A stretch of 60,508 bases of DNA, from assembly GCA_040774885.1 (NCBI GenBank), contig JAXGTO010000011.1, forward strand, positions 1-60,508, written 5' to 3'. The notes under the pieces are model-generated. The model was not told the DNA's origin and made no database searches. It saw only the letters and a program-made list of their open reading frames with translations. Source of the stretch: JAXGTO01 sp040774885. GTDB lineage: Bacteria; Actinomycetota; Coriobacteriia; Coriobacteriales; Eggerthellaceae. The position numbers and the translations under genes were made by a program. Shown here in pieces: positions 22,635-30,773 of this stretch (positions within the stretch are counted from its first letter, which is position 1; the number at the start of each line of letters is the position of its first letter).

Positions 22635-24020
22635 ATGGCCGAGATCAAATGCCCGCATTGCCACACCGTGTTCACGGTGGATGAATCCGGTTATGCCGAT
22701 ATTGTCAAACAGGTGCGCGACGCCGAATTCAAACGCGACCTCGCCCAGCGCGAAGAGCTGCTCGAATCCAACCGGAGCAAAGACATCGATTTGGCTGTGG
22801 CCAAGGCGCGTGAAGAAGCCCAGATCAGCTTGCAAAAGCAGAATGCAATCGTCGCCCAACTCACCTCCGAGCTTGAAGGTTTGAAAAAGGAAACCGGAAC
22901 CCAGCGCGACCTGGCCGTGGCCCAGACGCGCGAAAGCATGCAGGCCGACTTGCAGCATCAAAGCGCCACCATCGCACAACTCAAGTCGGAACTCGCGGCC
23001 CAGAAACAGGCTTTCGAGGCGCAGCAAGAACTGGCCGTGAACAAGGCCACCGTAGCGGTGGAAAAGGAGCGCGACGCATTGAAGGCGCAGGTTGAGCTCA
23101 AGGAGTCCGATGCCGGGCGCATCCAAAGCGAATTCAAAGCGAAAATCGCGGAACTGCGGCAATCCAACGAAGCGCTGATCAAAGGTAAAGACGACGAAAT
23201 CGGCCGGCTGAAGGACATGAAGGCCCGCTTGAACACCAAGATGCTGGGCGAAACGCTCGAGCAGCATTGCGAAACGTCATTCAACAAGGTGCGCGCCACG
23301 GCATTCCCGCATGCCTATTTCGAAAAGGACAACGACGCCAGCCAGGGCAGCAAGGGCGACTATATCTTCCGCGAAACCGATGACGATGGCGTCGAGCTCA
23401 TTTCCATCATGTTCGAGATGAAAAACGAGCAAGACGATTCCACCCACCGGCACAAAAACGAGGACTTCTTCAAAAAGCTCGATGCCGACCGCACCGCGAA
23501 GGGATGCGAATACGCGGTGCTGGTGACGCTGCTGGAACCCGAAAGCGAGTTGTACAACGACGGCATCGTGGACGTGTCGTACCGATACCCTAAGATGTTC
23601 GTCATCCGCCCGCAGTTCTTCATCCCGCTTATCGGCATCCTGCGCAACGCCGCGCAAGGGTCGATGGAATCGCGCCAGGAATTGGCGCTGATGAAGCAGC
23701 AGAACATCGACGTGACCAACTTCGAAGCCGACATGGAAGACTTCAAGGACAAGTTCGGGCGCAACTACCGTCTGGCCACCGAGCGGTTCCAGAAGGCCAT
23801 CGACGAAATCGACAAGACCATCGACCACCTGCAGAAGACCAAGGAAAACCTGCTGGGGTCCGAACGCAACCTGCGCCTGGCCAACGACAAGGCCGATGCG
23901 CTCACCATCAAGAAGCTCACGCGCAACAACCCCACCATGCAGGCGAAGTTCGATGCACTCGATGTCGATGGATCAGCGGGCGGGGGCGGTTCGACCTCCG
24001 GAGCCGGCGCAGACGTCTAG
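22635..24020 (+). CDS. DUF2130 protein with zinc ribbon and coiled coil
   Basis: A 461-residue cytoplasmic protein. It starts with a ribbon-like CPHCHTVF motif, followed by a long coiled coil (about 30-215, rich in Gln/Glu/Lys) and the DUF2130 domain (about 215-430: NKVRATAFPHAYFEKDND, GSKGDYIFRE, MFEMKNEQD). DUF2130 has a restriction-endonuclease-like core related to RmuC, so a DNA-processing role is possible but unproven. A Gly/Ser-rich tail ends the protein. The start follows AAAAGGGAG. It overlaps the convergent YgiQ gene by 4 bp, so the two mRNAs have complementary 3' ends. Confidence 0.85.
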   Translation: MAEIKCPHCHTVFTVDESGYADIVKQVRDAEFKRDLAQREELLESNRSKDIDLAVAKAREEAQISLQKQNAIVAQLTSELEGLKKETGTQRDLAVAQTRESMQADLQHQSATIAQLKSELAAQKQAFEAQQELAVNKATVAVEKERDALKAQVELKESDAGRIQSEFKAKIAELRQSNEALIKGKDDEIGRLKDMKARLNTKMLGETLEQHCETSFNKVRATAFPHAYFEKDNDASQGSKGDYIFRETDDDGVELISIMFEMKNEQDDSTHRHKNEDFFKKLDADRTAKGCEYAVLVTLLEPESELYNDGIVDVSYRYPKMFVIRPQFFIPLIGILRNAAQGSMESRQELALMKQQNIDVTNFEADMEDFKDKFGRNYRLATERFQKAIDEIDKTIDHLQKTKENLLGSERNLRLANDKADALTIKKLTRNNPTMQAKFDALDVDGSAGGGGSTSGAGADV

Positions 24021-25852
24021 CGGCGTTTCTTCCCGCGCGCTTCCGGCTTCTCGCCTTTTTCGGGCCGCACCAGGCAGTTCTTGTCGTAACCGATGAGGTC
24101 CGTCCGCTCGGCTTTGCGCAACGCCTCACGCACCAGGTCGCGATTCTTGGGGTTGCGGTATTGGATGAGCGCGCGTTGCAGCGCCTTTTGATGCGGCGTG
24201 CGCGGTACGAACACCGCATCGCCCGAAAGCGGATCGATGCCCGTCCAATACATGCAGGTGGCCAGCGTCGATGGCGTGGGGTAGAAATCTTGCACCTGCT
24301 GGGGGTTGTAGCCCATGTCGCGACAGAATTCAGCCAGCTCGATGGCGTCGGCCAAGGTGGACCCCGGATGCGACGACATCAAGTACGGCACCAGGTACTG
24401 TTTCATGTTCAGCTGCCGATTGATGTCTGCGTATTCGCGCGCGAAACGCTCATATACGCTGTGGGGCGGCTTGCCCATGACGGCCAGCACGTTGTCGCTC
24501 ACATGCTCGGGTGCCACCTTCAACTGGCCGCTCACGTGGTATTCGCACAGCTCGCGCAAAAACGCATCGTCGCCTTCGGCCAGTACGTAATCGAAGCGGA
24601 TTCCCGAGCGCACGAACACCTTTTTCACGCCAGGCAGCGTGCGCAGTTCGCGCAGCAACTGCAGGTAATCGGCGTGGCTTGCGTCCAGTTGCGGGCAGGG
24701 CTTGGGCGAAAGGCAACGTCGGTTGATGCACGCGCCCCGCTTAAGTTGGCGAGCACACGCCGGGTGACGGAAGTCGGCCGTGGGGCCGCCCACGTCGTGG
24801 ATGTAGCCTTTGAAATCGGGGTCGGCCGTCATGGTGCGCGCTTCGGCCAGCAGCGACTCGTGGCTGCGGCATTGCACGATGCGGCCCTGGTGAAACGTCA
24901 GCGCGCAGAAAGCGCATTCGCCGAAGCACCCGCGATTGCTGGTCAGACTGAATTTCACTTCGCGGATGGCGGGAATGCCTCCTGCCTTTTCGTAGACGGG
25001 GTGGTACGTGCGGCAGTAGGGCAGGGCGTAAACGGCATCCATTTCTTCGGTGGAAAGCGGGGCCGCAGGTGGGTTCTGCACCACGTATCCCTGGCCTTCG
25101 TAGGATTCCACCAAGCGCTTCCCGGTGAATGGGTCGCTGTTGCGATACTGCTGGGCAAAGCTGCTCGCATAGGCGTGCTTGTCGGCCACCACCTGTTCGT
25201 ACGTTGGCAGCATGACGGCGTCGTACACGTGCTCCAGATTGTCGGCGCGATAGACCGTGCCGTCGATGTAAGTGAGGTCGCGGATGTCCAAGCCCGAATC
25301 GAGCGCTTCGGCGATGGCCACCACGGAATGCTCGCCCATGCCGTAGCTCAGCAGGTCGGCGCAGCTGTCCAACAGAATCGATCGGCGCACGGAATCGTCC
25401 CAATAATCGTAGTGGGCCATGCGGCGCAGGCTGGCTTCGATGCCGCCGATGATGATGGGTGAATCCTTGAATGTGCGTCTGATCAGATTGCCGTACACGA
25501 TGGTGGCGCGGTCGGGCCGCAACCCCATGGCGCCGCCGGGACTGTAGGCATCGATGCTGCGATGCTTGCGCGCCACCGTGTAATGGTTGACCAGGGAATC
25601 CATGTTGCCGCCCGAAACCAAGAAGCCCAGTCGGGGCTTGCCGAACACGGCGATGCTGGCATCGTCTCTCCAGTCCGGTTGCGCGATGATGCCCACCTTG
25701 AAGCCCTTGGCTTCCAACAGCCGTGTGATGATAGCTGCGCCGAACGAGGGGTGGTCCACATAGGCATCTCCGCTCACATACACGAAGTCGACGCAGTCCC
25801 AGCCGCGCGCCTGCATGTCCTGCGCGTTGATGGGAAGAAATTCGCCGCTCAT
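24017..25852 (-). CDS. ygiQ: YgiQ-family (UPF0313) radical SAM protein
   Basis: A 611-residue protein of the YgiQ family. An N-terminal B12-binding-like segment (FLPINAQDMQARGWDCVDFVYVSGDAYVDHPSFG region) precedes the radical SAM cluster CFGECAFC (C-x3-C-x2-C) in SNRGCFGECAFCALTFHQGR. The C-terminal DUF3362-like part ends in a basic tail. The reaction is unknown. ATG 25852 sits 8 nt after GAAAGGA; upstream in-frame ATGs overlap that site. It occurs as a single gene, tail-to-tail with DUF2130. Confidence 0.88.
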   Translation of the reverse strand: MSGEFLPINAQDMQARGWDCVDFVYVSGDAYVDHPSFGAAIITRLLEAKGFKVGIIAQPDWRDDASIAVFGKPRLGFLVSGGNMDSLVNHYTVARKHRSIDAYSPGGAMGLRPDRATIVYGNLIRRTFKDSPIIIGGIEASLRRMAHYDYWDDSVRRSILLDSCADLLSYGMGEHSVVAIAEALDSGLDIRDLTYIDGTVYRADNLEHVYDAVMLPTYEQVVADKHAYASSFAQQYRNSDPFTGKRLVESYEGQGYVVQNPPAAPLSTEEMDAVYALPYCRTYHPVYEKAGGIPAIREVKFSLTSNRGCFGECAFCALTFHQGRIVQCRSHESLLAEARTMTADPDFKGYIHDVGGPTADFRHPACARQLKRGACINRRCLSPKPCPQLDASHADYLQLLRELRTLPGVKKVFVRSGIRFDYVLAEGDDAFLRELCEYHVSGQLKVAPEHVSDNVLAVMGKPPHSVYERFAREYADINRQLNMKQYLVPYLMSSHPGSTLADAIELAEFCRDMGYNPQQVQDFYPTPSTLATCMYWTGIDPLSGDAVFVPRTPHQKALQRALIQYRNPKNRDLVREALRKAERTDLIGYDKNCLVRPEKGEKPEARGKKRR

Positions 25853-25975
25853 GTGCGCCATCCTTTCGTGATGCAACGGGATGCATCCCATTGTAGCCCG
25901 TGCTGCGGCGCCTTCAGTGCCAGACGACCGTCATTGCGCCAACCGGCCACAGAAGCCACCTGCAGATACGCGGTG

Positions 25976-26004
25976 TTGCCGCCCGGCAAATTAGGGTCCA
26001 TAAT
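25976..26004 (+). promoter_or_regulatory. Promoter of the pilin-domain surface protein gene
   Basis: -35 TTGCCG (25976-25981), 17-bp spacer, -10 CATAAT (25999-26004). The -35 lies in a perfect palindrome TTGCCGCCCGGCAA (25976-25989), a possible regulator site. Confidence 0.5.
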
Positions 26005-26040
26005 GAAGCGTCCGGGGAATTGTGTGGAAAAGGGGACAAA

Positions 26041-27957
26041 ATGGGTGATATCAAGGGTGCTTTTAAGCGGCAGGGGATTGCCCGCTCTGCCGTTCTTATG
26101 TTGCTGGCAGTGGTCTTGGCGGTGGGCATGGCTCCCACCGTGTCGTTCGCCGGGCAATCTGCCACGCCGCAAGACAACAGCTTCGTGCTTCCGGTAAAGG
26201 ACCAGACGGTCGAGGGCACGCCTTCTTACGTTCTGGGCGTGACGGGCACCAACTGCACCATCGATACGGATGCCGACGGCAATACGCTGCGTTACGATTC
26301 GACGCTGCAGCGCTATGAAGTGCAATATTCCGCCGACAGCGATTTCAACAAGGAAATCACCGACGACCATCAGACCGTCTGGACCACCTATGACTCGGTG
26401 TTCGGGCAGATCAATCAATATAAAGATCTGCTCAGTCTGACGGCACCCACGAAGATGGACTTTTCGTTCAACCTCAAGCTGGATTCGAACCTCTCCGTCG
26501 ACCAGAGCAAGCTGACGGTGACCGAAGCGCAGCGGGAGTTCGCTGCGGACAACCCGGACTGGGACAATATTTTGGAAATCACGGCGGTCACCTATGACGA
26601 GACCAACCATGCCATTCATGTGGTGGCTTCGTTCGTGGACGGGTTCGACGGACTCAGCCTCGAGCCCAGCACGATCGATCGTCCGAGTCATTTGGTGCTC
26701 AAGTCTCCCGAAGGAGCCGTCTACCTGCCGGCCGATAAGTACAACGTCAACGGAACCGCGCGCATTCTCGAATCCAAGGCGTGCATGTCGGAACACATCG
26801 ACACCGTCAAGCTGAATTCGACCAACCCGTCCACCAATGCCGCTTTGCCGACATACATCAACGCCTTCTTCCCCGGCAGCACCGTGGGCTCCGACCACGT
26901 CATCGTGAGCAACTACGATATCGTCTGCAAGAGCGGCGGTGTGCAGATAGCGCTTGCGCCTACGCTCACGCCGCAAAACGGACCGGACTTCCCGAACATC
27001 GTCAAGGCGGTATCGGGCGCATCTACCGGTAGCGCCGCTTTGCCCAAATTCACTTTCACGCTCACCCCGCATGGAGACAATCCGGCTGGTGGCTGTACCG
27101 GCTACGCTTCGACGGCCGATATCACCGGGGCCGGCCAGCTGTCCGATGCGTTCGGCACGGCGACCTTTGGCAAAGCGGGCACTTATAAGTTCGACATCGC
27201 AGAGCAACAGGGTTCCGAGGCTGGTTGGACCTACAGTACCGCCAAATACACCTGGACCGTCATTATCACCAGCGTGGACGGAGCGCTTTCCGTCGGCGAT
27301 ACATCGCTGATCGATGCTTCCGGCACTGTCGTCACGGATGCCGCGTTCGACAACAGCTATGCTCCGACGCCGGTTTCCGAAGCGAGCCCCGACGTTACCA
27401 AGACCATCACGGGCACGGTGCCCGACGGCAGCATGCCCGATTTCTTCTTTGCGATTGCCGCCCATTCCGATAACCCGGCCAACGGCTGCAGCGGATTGAG
27501 CGAAACAGCCACCATCAAGGGTGCCGACGTCGCGGACAACAAGGCGACGGCAAAAACCGCATTCGGGACGGCGCAGTTTACTTCAGCGGGCACCTACGTT
27601 TTCGACATCACCGAAACCGCAGCCAAGAAAGACGGCTGGACCTACGATGACAGCAGCTATATCTGGACGGTTACGGTGGCCGATGTCGATTCCAAACTGA
27701 AAATCACGGCGAGCACGTTGACCAAGAACGGCAAGGACGCCGACTCTGCCGCGTTCAACAACACGTTCAAAGAGCAGCAGGGCGGCGGTGCTGATGGATC
27801 CGGCACTCAGACGAAGGCTGCAACCACGACCGGAAAAAAGGCCACTACTGCCAAAACCGGTGATACCGCGCCTATAGCACCACTCGCTTTTGTCGGTGCC
27901 GGTGCTGCAGCTCTTGCCCTTCTTGCCCTCAGGCGCAAGGACCGCGCCGAACGCTGA
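26041..27957 (+). CDS. Surface protein with two Spy0128-like pilin isopeptide domains
   Basis: A 638-residue exported protein. Signal peptide: basic KGAFKRQGIARS, hydrophobic VLMLLAVVLAVGMA, cleavage near SFAGQ. After a unique region of about 310 residues come two Spy0128-like domains (about 316-440 and 448-575), each with a PxFxFxxxxHxDNPxxGC start, an AGTYxFDI strand and a GWTY...YxWTV end, as in self-crosslinking pilins. The C-terminus has AKTGD, a hydrophobic helix and RRKDRAER, a degenerate LPXTG-like sorting signal. The start at 26041 follows AAAAGGGGAC. A strong terminator ends the transcript. Confidence 0.85.
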   Translation: MGDIKGAFKRQGIARSAVLMLLAVVLAVGMAPTVSFAGQSATPQDNSFVLPVKDQTVEGTPSYVLGVTGTNCTIDTDADGNTLRYDSTLQRYEVQYSADSDFNKEITDDHQTVWTTYDSVFGQINQYKDLLSLTAPTKMDFSFNLKLDSNLSVDQSKLTVTEAQREFAADNPDWDNILEITAVTYDETNHAIHVVASFVDGFDGLSLEPSTIDRPSHLVLKSPEGAVYLPADKYNVNGTARILESKACMSEHIDTVKLNSTNPSTNAALPTYINAFFPGSTVGSDHVIVSNYDIVCKSGGVQIALAPTLTPQNGPDFPNIVKAVSGASTGSAALPKFTFTLTPHGDNPAGGCTGYASTADITGAGQLSDAFGTATFGKAGTYKFDIAEQQGSEAGWTYSTAKYTWTVIITSVDGALSVGDTSLIDASGTVVTDAAFDNSYAPTPVSEASPDVTKTITGTVPDGSMPDFFFAIAAHSDNPANGCSGLSETATIKGADVADNKATAKTAFGTAQFTSAGTYVFDITETAAKKDGWTYDDSSYIWTVTVADVDSKLKITASTLTKNGKDADSAAFNNTFKEQQGGGADGSGTQTKAATTTGKKATTAKTGDTAPIAPLAFVGAGAAALALLALRRKDRAER

Positions 27958-27971
27958 TAGGTTTCTTTTCG

Positions 27972-28002
27972 ATATCCCGCGTGCAGACAGCACGCGGGAT
28001 AT
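27972..28002 (+). terminator. Rho-independent terminator
   Basis: A perfect 13-bp stem, ATATCCCGCGTGC (27972-27984) with its complement (27990-28002), a 5-nt AGACA loop and a TTTGTC tail, 15 bp after the surface-protein stop codon. Confidence 0.9.
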
Positions 28003-28119
28003 TTTGTCTGGGTACTCCAGGCTTTCCCTTATAATGAGAGAAGCGCACGAGCATATCGTGCAAAAACGGATGCGGCGGAGGGGCAAAGGCGCCGTATCCA
28101 TCTACGGAAAGGGAATGCC

Positions 28120-28566
28120 ATGGAAAAGAGCGGCAAGCAAAAGGCGTTGAAGGTGCTCAGCATCATTTGGATCGTCTTCGCCGCCATCGCCATCGTCGGC
28201 GGTATCGCTGCTACAGCGCTGGGCGGCGTCAGCTTGTACGGGGCGGGTGTGAGCGAGGTTTCGTCAGCTGATGCTGCAACGATGGCCACCGGAGGAACCA
28301 TGGCGGCGGCAGTGGGGATCGTCGTCATCATCATCGGCGTCTTCGATCTCATCGTGGCCATCTTCGGCCTGCGTGGAGCCAACGATCCCTCCAAGATCGG
28401 CGTCTTCTTCGTCTTGTGCATCATCGGTTTGGTGATATCGCTGTTCAACGTGATCAGCGCAGTCGCCCAGGGCTCCGATGCCAGCGCCATCGGCAGCCAG
28501 CTTTGCAGCTGCATCTGGCCCGCTATCTGCCTTTGGCTGGCCTACAGCATCAAAAAGCAGGCATAA
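28120..28566 (+). CDS. Small four-helix membrane protein of unknown function
   Basis: A 148-residue protein with hydrophobic segments at about 11-38, 58-83, 92-112 and 122-143 and a basic C-terminus (SIKKQA). The N-terminus MEKSGKQKALKVLSIIW has no lipobox or cleavage site. No recognised domain. The ATG follows GAAAGGGAA; a -10 TATAAT at 28030-28035 lies 85 bp upstream without a clear -35. It is followed by a 1.3-kb repeat-rich non-coding stretch. Confidence 0.75.
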   Translation: MEKSGKQKALKVLSIIWIVFAAIAIVGGIAATALGGVSLYGAGVSEVSSADAATMATGGTMAAAVGIVVIIIGVFDLIVAIFGLRGANDPSKIGVFFVLCIIGLVISLFNVISAVAQGSDASAIGSQLCSCIWPAICLWLAYSIKKQA

Positions 28567-28597
28567 CCTCAGCACAACCAAGCGGCATAGAGCCGTG

Positions 28598-28817
28598 CAG
28601 CCAAGCACCACGCCGTGCAGCCAAGCGCCACGCCGCGCAGCCAAGCGCCACGCCGTGCAGCCAAGCGCCACGCCGCGCAGCCAAGCGCCACCCCGCGCAG
28701 CCAAGCGCCACCCCGCGCAGCCAAGCGCCACCCCGCGCAACCAAGCGCCACGCCGCGCAGCCAAGCGCCACCCCGCGCAACCAAGCGCCGCGCCGCGCAA
28801 CCAAGCGCCGCGCCGCG
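28598..28817. repeat. Eleven tandem 20-bp repeats
   Basis: Eleven head-to-tail units of CARCCAAGCGCCRCSCCGYG with no spacers, preceded by one degenerate unit (28574-28597). Units vary only at a few positions. Because 20 is not a multiple of three, translated frames would have a 20-residue period; none has a plausible start. Confidence 0.9.
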
Positions 28818-28821
28818 CCCC

Positions 28822-28881
28822 GGAGCCCATCAGGATTCCGGGGCGCTCGCTTGCCGCAAGACCACCATCCCGCCTCGTCCA
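28822..28881. repeat. 60-bp direct repeat, copy 1
   Basis: Begins GGAGCCCATCAGGATTCCGG and ends CCTCGTCCA. It is identical to 29411-29470 at 59 of 60 positions. Both copies are preceded by a CAACCAAGC unit like those of the 20-bp array. Confidence 0.9.
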
Positions 28882-28969
28882 AACCTGCAAAGAATCCCAG
28901 CCGTCGTCTGTTGAAGGATGCGCTGTGGTGTCCTAGTCATCAAAATCGCCCATTTATGCAAAGAAATTG

Positions 28970-29084
28970 CGGTACGGTACTCCTTCCAAGCTCCTAAATC
29001 CCATACGGAAAAATGCGACCTGGGGTTTTAGTCAACGACTCTTCAATGGAAGGGCAAAATCGGTCATTTAGGAGTACCGTACCG
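28970..29084. repeat. Long inverted-repeat element B
   Basis: Perfect 15-bp arms CGGTACGGTACTCCT (28970-28984) and AGGAGTACCGTACCG (29070-29084) enclose 85 nt. The interior holds, on the minus strand, the core AACCCCAGGTCGC (29015-29027), 43 nt from one arm and 30 nt from the other. An extra inner pairing CCTTCCA/TGGAAGG exists. Arm sequence is unrelated to elements A, C and D, but the architecture is the same. Confidence 0.85.
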
Positions 29085-29410
29085 AAAATTTATTACAAAA
29101 AACGCCCTTTTTCTTGTCTCGGAAATCGGAATCGCCCGCTGCAGCATAATTTGCAGGCTGAAACCCGGTTTAGGAACTCCAAACAGCCAAGTAGCGGTTT
29201 TACAACGACCCGGTTGAAGCTGGAGATCCCATTTTACAATGTGCCGGACGCTGGGTGGACGGGGCGATTCGTTTCGGCTCTGCTGCAGGGTTGCTGCCCT
29301 GCCCCGCGCCGTTCCGGCCCCGCCCCGCCCAGGGCTGCTCCCATCCTGCGCTTCGGCCTTCGCCAGTTTGGCCATCTTGCCCTGCGCAACCAAGCACTAT
29401 GCCGCGCCCA

Positions 29411-29470
29411 GGAGCCCATCAGGATTCCGAGGCGCTCGCTTGCCGCAAGACCACCATCCCGCCTCGTCCA
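29411..29470. repeat. 60-bp direct repeat, copy 2
   Basis: Second copy of the block at 28822-28881, with one difference (A for G at the 20th position). The two copies bracket element B and lie 589 bp apart, start to start. Confidence 0.9.
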
Positions 29471-29550
29471 GGGCCGTCCCGCCTTGCGCCACCCCGCCCG
29501 GGACCGCCTCGTCCAGGGCCGTCCCGCCTTGCGCCACCCCGCCCGGGACC
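29461..29550. repeat. Two identical 45-bp tandem units
   Basis: 29461-29505 and 29506-29550 are identical, beginning GCCTCGTCCAGGGCCGTCCC. A degenerate third unit follows to about 29595. Confidence 0.85.
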
Positions 29551-29843
29551 GTCTCGCCCAGGGCCGCCCCGCCCAGGGCCGTCCCGCCTGGGACTGCCCT
29601 GCCTTGCACTACTCTTCTCGGGCCATCCTGCCTTGCATCGGCCCCTGGGGCGCCCTTCGTTTCACGCCGCTCGTTCTGCGCCGCTGCGGAAGTCGCATTG
29701 GCCGAACTTCGCCGCAATGCTCCGCTTTGACGTACAATCAGTGCGCTCCATTGCTGCTTTGTCGGCGATGCTTGCTCTAGAATCCAGCCGCCCAACAAGG
29801 GCGGTATCGTTTTGCCGTTCGTTTTGAAGGGAATCGTTTTCAC

Positions 29844-30749
29844 ATGATTCAGATCGTGCTTTTGATCATCATCCTGTTCTTGGCCGTACGTGGCATCCTG
29901 TACCTGGTCAACACGGTGTACATGAAAAACGGCCATGGCAAGCGCCTTAGGAAGATGGTCGATGAAGACCGTCTGACGCCCGACCTGGTCGAAGAAATCG
30001 AGCACAAACGCGTAACCGATGAAATACGCGAAGCAAAGAAGCTCAAACTCACTTCTGAACAGCGAAAACGCGTACGAGCAGCAGAGCGCAAAGAACGCAC
30101 GGAATACCTGGACAACTTCAACGTCAGCTTCTACCAGCTGGTTTACATCTTCGTCATCGCTTCCATGCTGGGGTTGCTGCTCGAAGAAATCTGGATGTTC
30201 ATCAACTTCGGCATCAAAGAAAGCCGCGTCGGCTTGGTGTGGGGGCCGTTTTCCCCGTTGTACGGCTTCGGCGCCGTGCTGCTCACCATGGTGCTGTGGC
30301 GCTTGCGCAAACGCCCCTGGTGGCAGATTTTCCTGCTGGCTGCGGTTTTGGGGACGCTGCTGGAACAATTGACTGGCTGGGGAATGGAAACGTTCGCCCA
30401 TGCGGAAAGTTGGAACTACCTCAGCCTGCCCGACCACATCACCCAATGGACTGCCTGGCGTTTTGTGGTTATGTGGGGCATTCTCGGCTTGGTGTGGGTG
30501 CGCGTCATCCTGCCCGAAATGCTTTATCTCATCGGCCGTCCTACCACCCGTCAAAAGCGCGTGGTGGTAGGCGTGTTGGTGGCGTTTTTGGCAGCTGACA
30601 TCTTCGTCACCATCAGCTGCTTTTCGCGCAACAACGAACGTGCGGAAGGAATCCCGGCGCACAACGCCTACGAATCGTGGATCGATGAGCACTACGATTC
30701 CGACTTCATCAACTCCCGCTTCGAGAATCTTACAGTGGACGAAGGCTGA
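29844..30749 (+). CDS. PF06541-type membrane protein (putative ABC transporter permease family)
   Basis: A 301-residue protein. Residues 1-25 are a membrane helix (MIQIVLLIIILFLAVRGILY), about 35-95 a charged cytoplasmic Lys/Glu/Arg helix, then five or so membrane segments including GPFSPLYGFGAVLLTMVLW and GTLLEQLTGWGMETFAHAESWNY, the signature of the PF06541 family annotated as putative ABC-transporter permease. Its real function is not known and no ATPase gene is adjacent. The ribosome site AAGGGA lies 11-12 nt before the ATG. Confidence 0.75.
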   Translation: MIQIVLLIIILFLAVRGILYLVNTVYMKNGHGKRLRKMVDEDRLTPDLVEEIEHKRVTDEIREAKKLKLTSEQRKRVRAAERKERTEYLDNFNVSFYQLVYIFVIASMLGLLLEEIWMFINFGIKESRVGLVWGPFSPLYGFGAVLLTMVLWRLRKRPWWQIFLLAAVLGTLLEQLTGWGMETFAHAESWNYLSLPDHITQWTAWRFVVMWGILGLVWVRVILPEMLYLIGRPTTRQKRVVVGVLVAFLAADIFVTISCFSRNNERAEGIPAHNAYESWIDEHYDSDFINSRFENLTVDEG

Positions 30750-30773
30750 CGTCGGGCTGCACACGCAACGCTT

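Larger units (their letters stand above)
28567..29843. other. 1.28-kb repeat-rich non-coding stretch
   Basis: No reading frame here combines a ribosome site with recognisable protein sequence; the long open frames on both strands are consequences of GC-rich repeats. Contents in order: 20-bp tandem repeats (28598-28817), a 60-bp direct repeat (28822-28881), hairpin element B (28970-29084), an unassigned AT-richer part to about 29240, a GC-rich part with the second 60-bp copy (29411-29470) and 45-bp tandem repeats (29461-29550), then unstructured sequence up to the next gene. Confidence 0.7.

Noticed and set aside
28264..28890. Repeat-encoded proteins (GAWLRGVALGC or PSATPRSQAPRRAAK types) on either strand
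   Set aside because: Frames stay open only because the 20-bp unit lacks stop codons; no start with ribosome site.
29397..30764. Minus-strand open frame (455 codons) across the repeats and the PF06541 gene
   Set aside because: Runs antisense through a genuine membrane-protein gene, and its C-terminal periodicity comes only from the 45-bp repeats.
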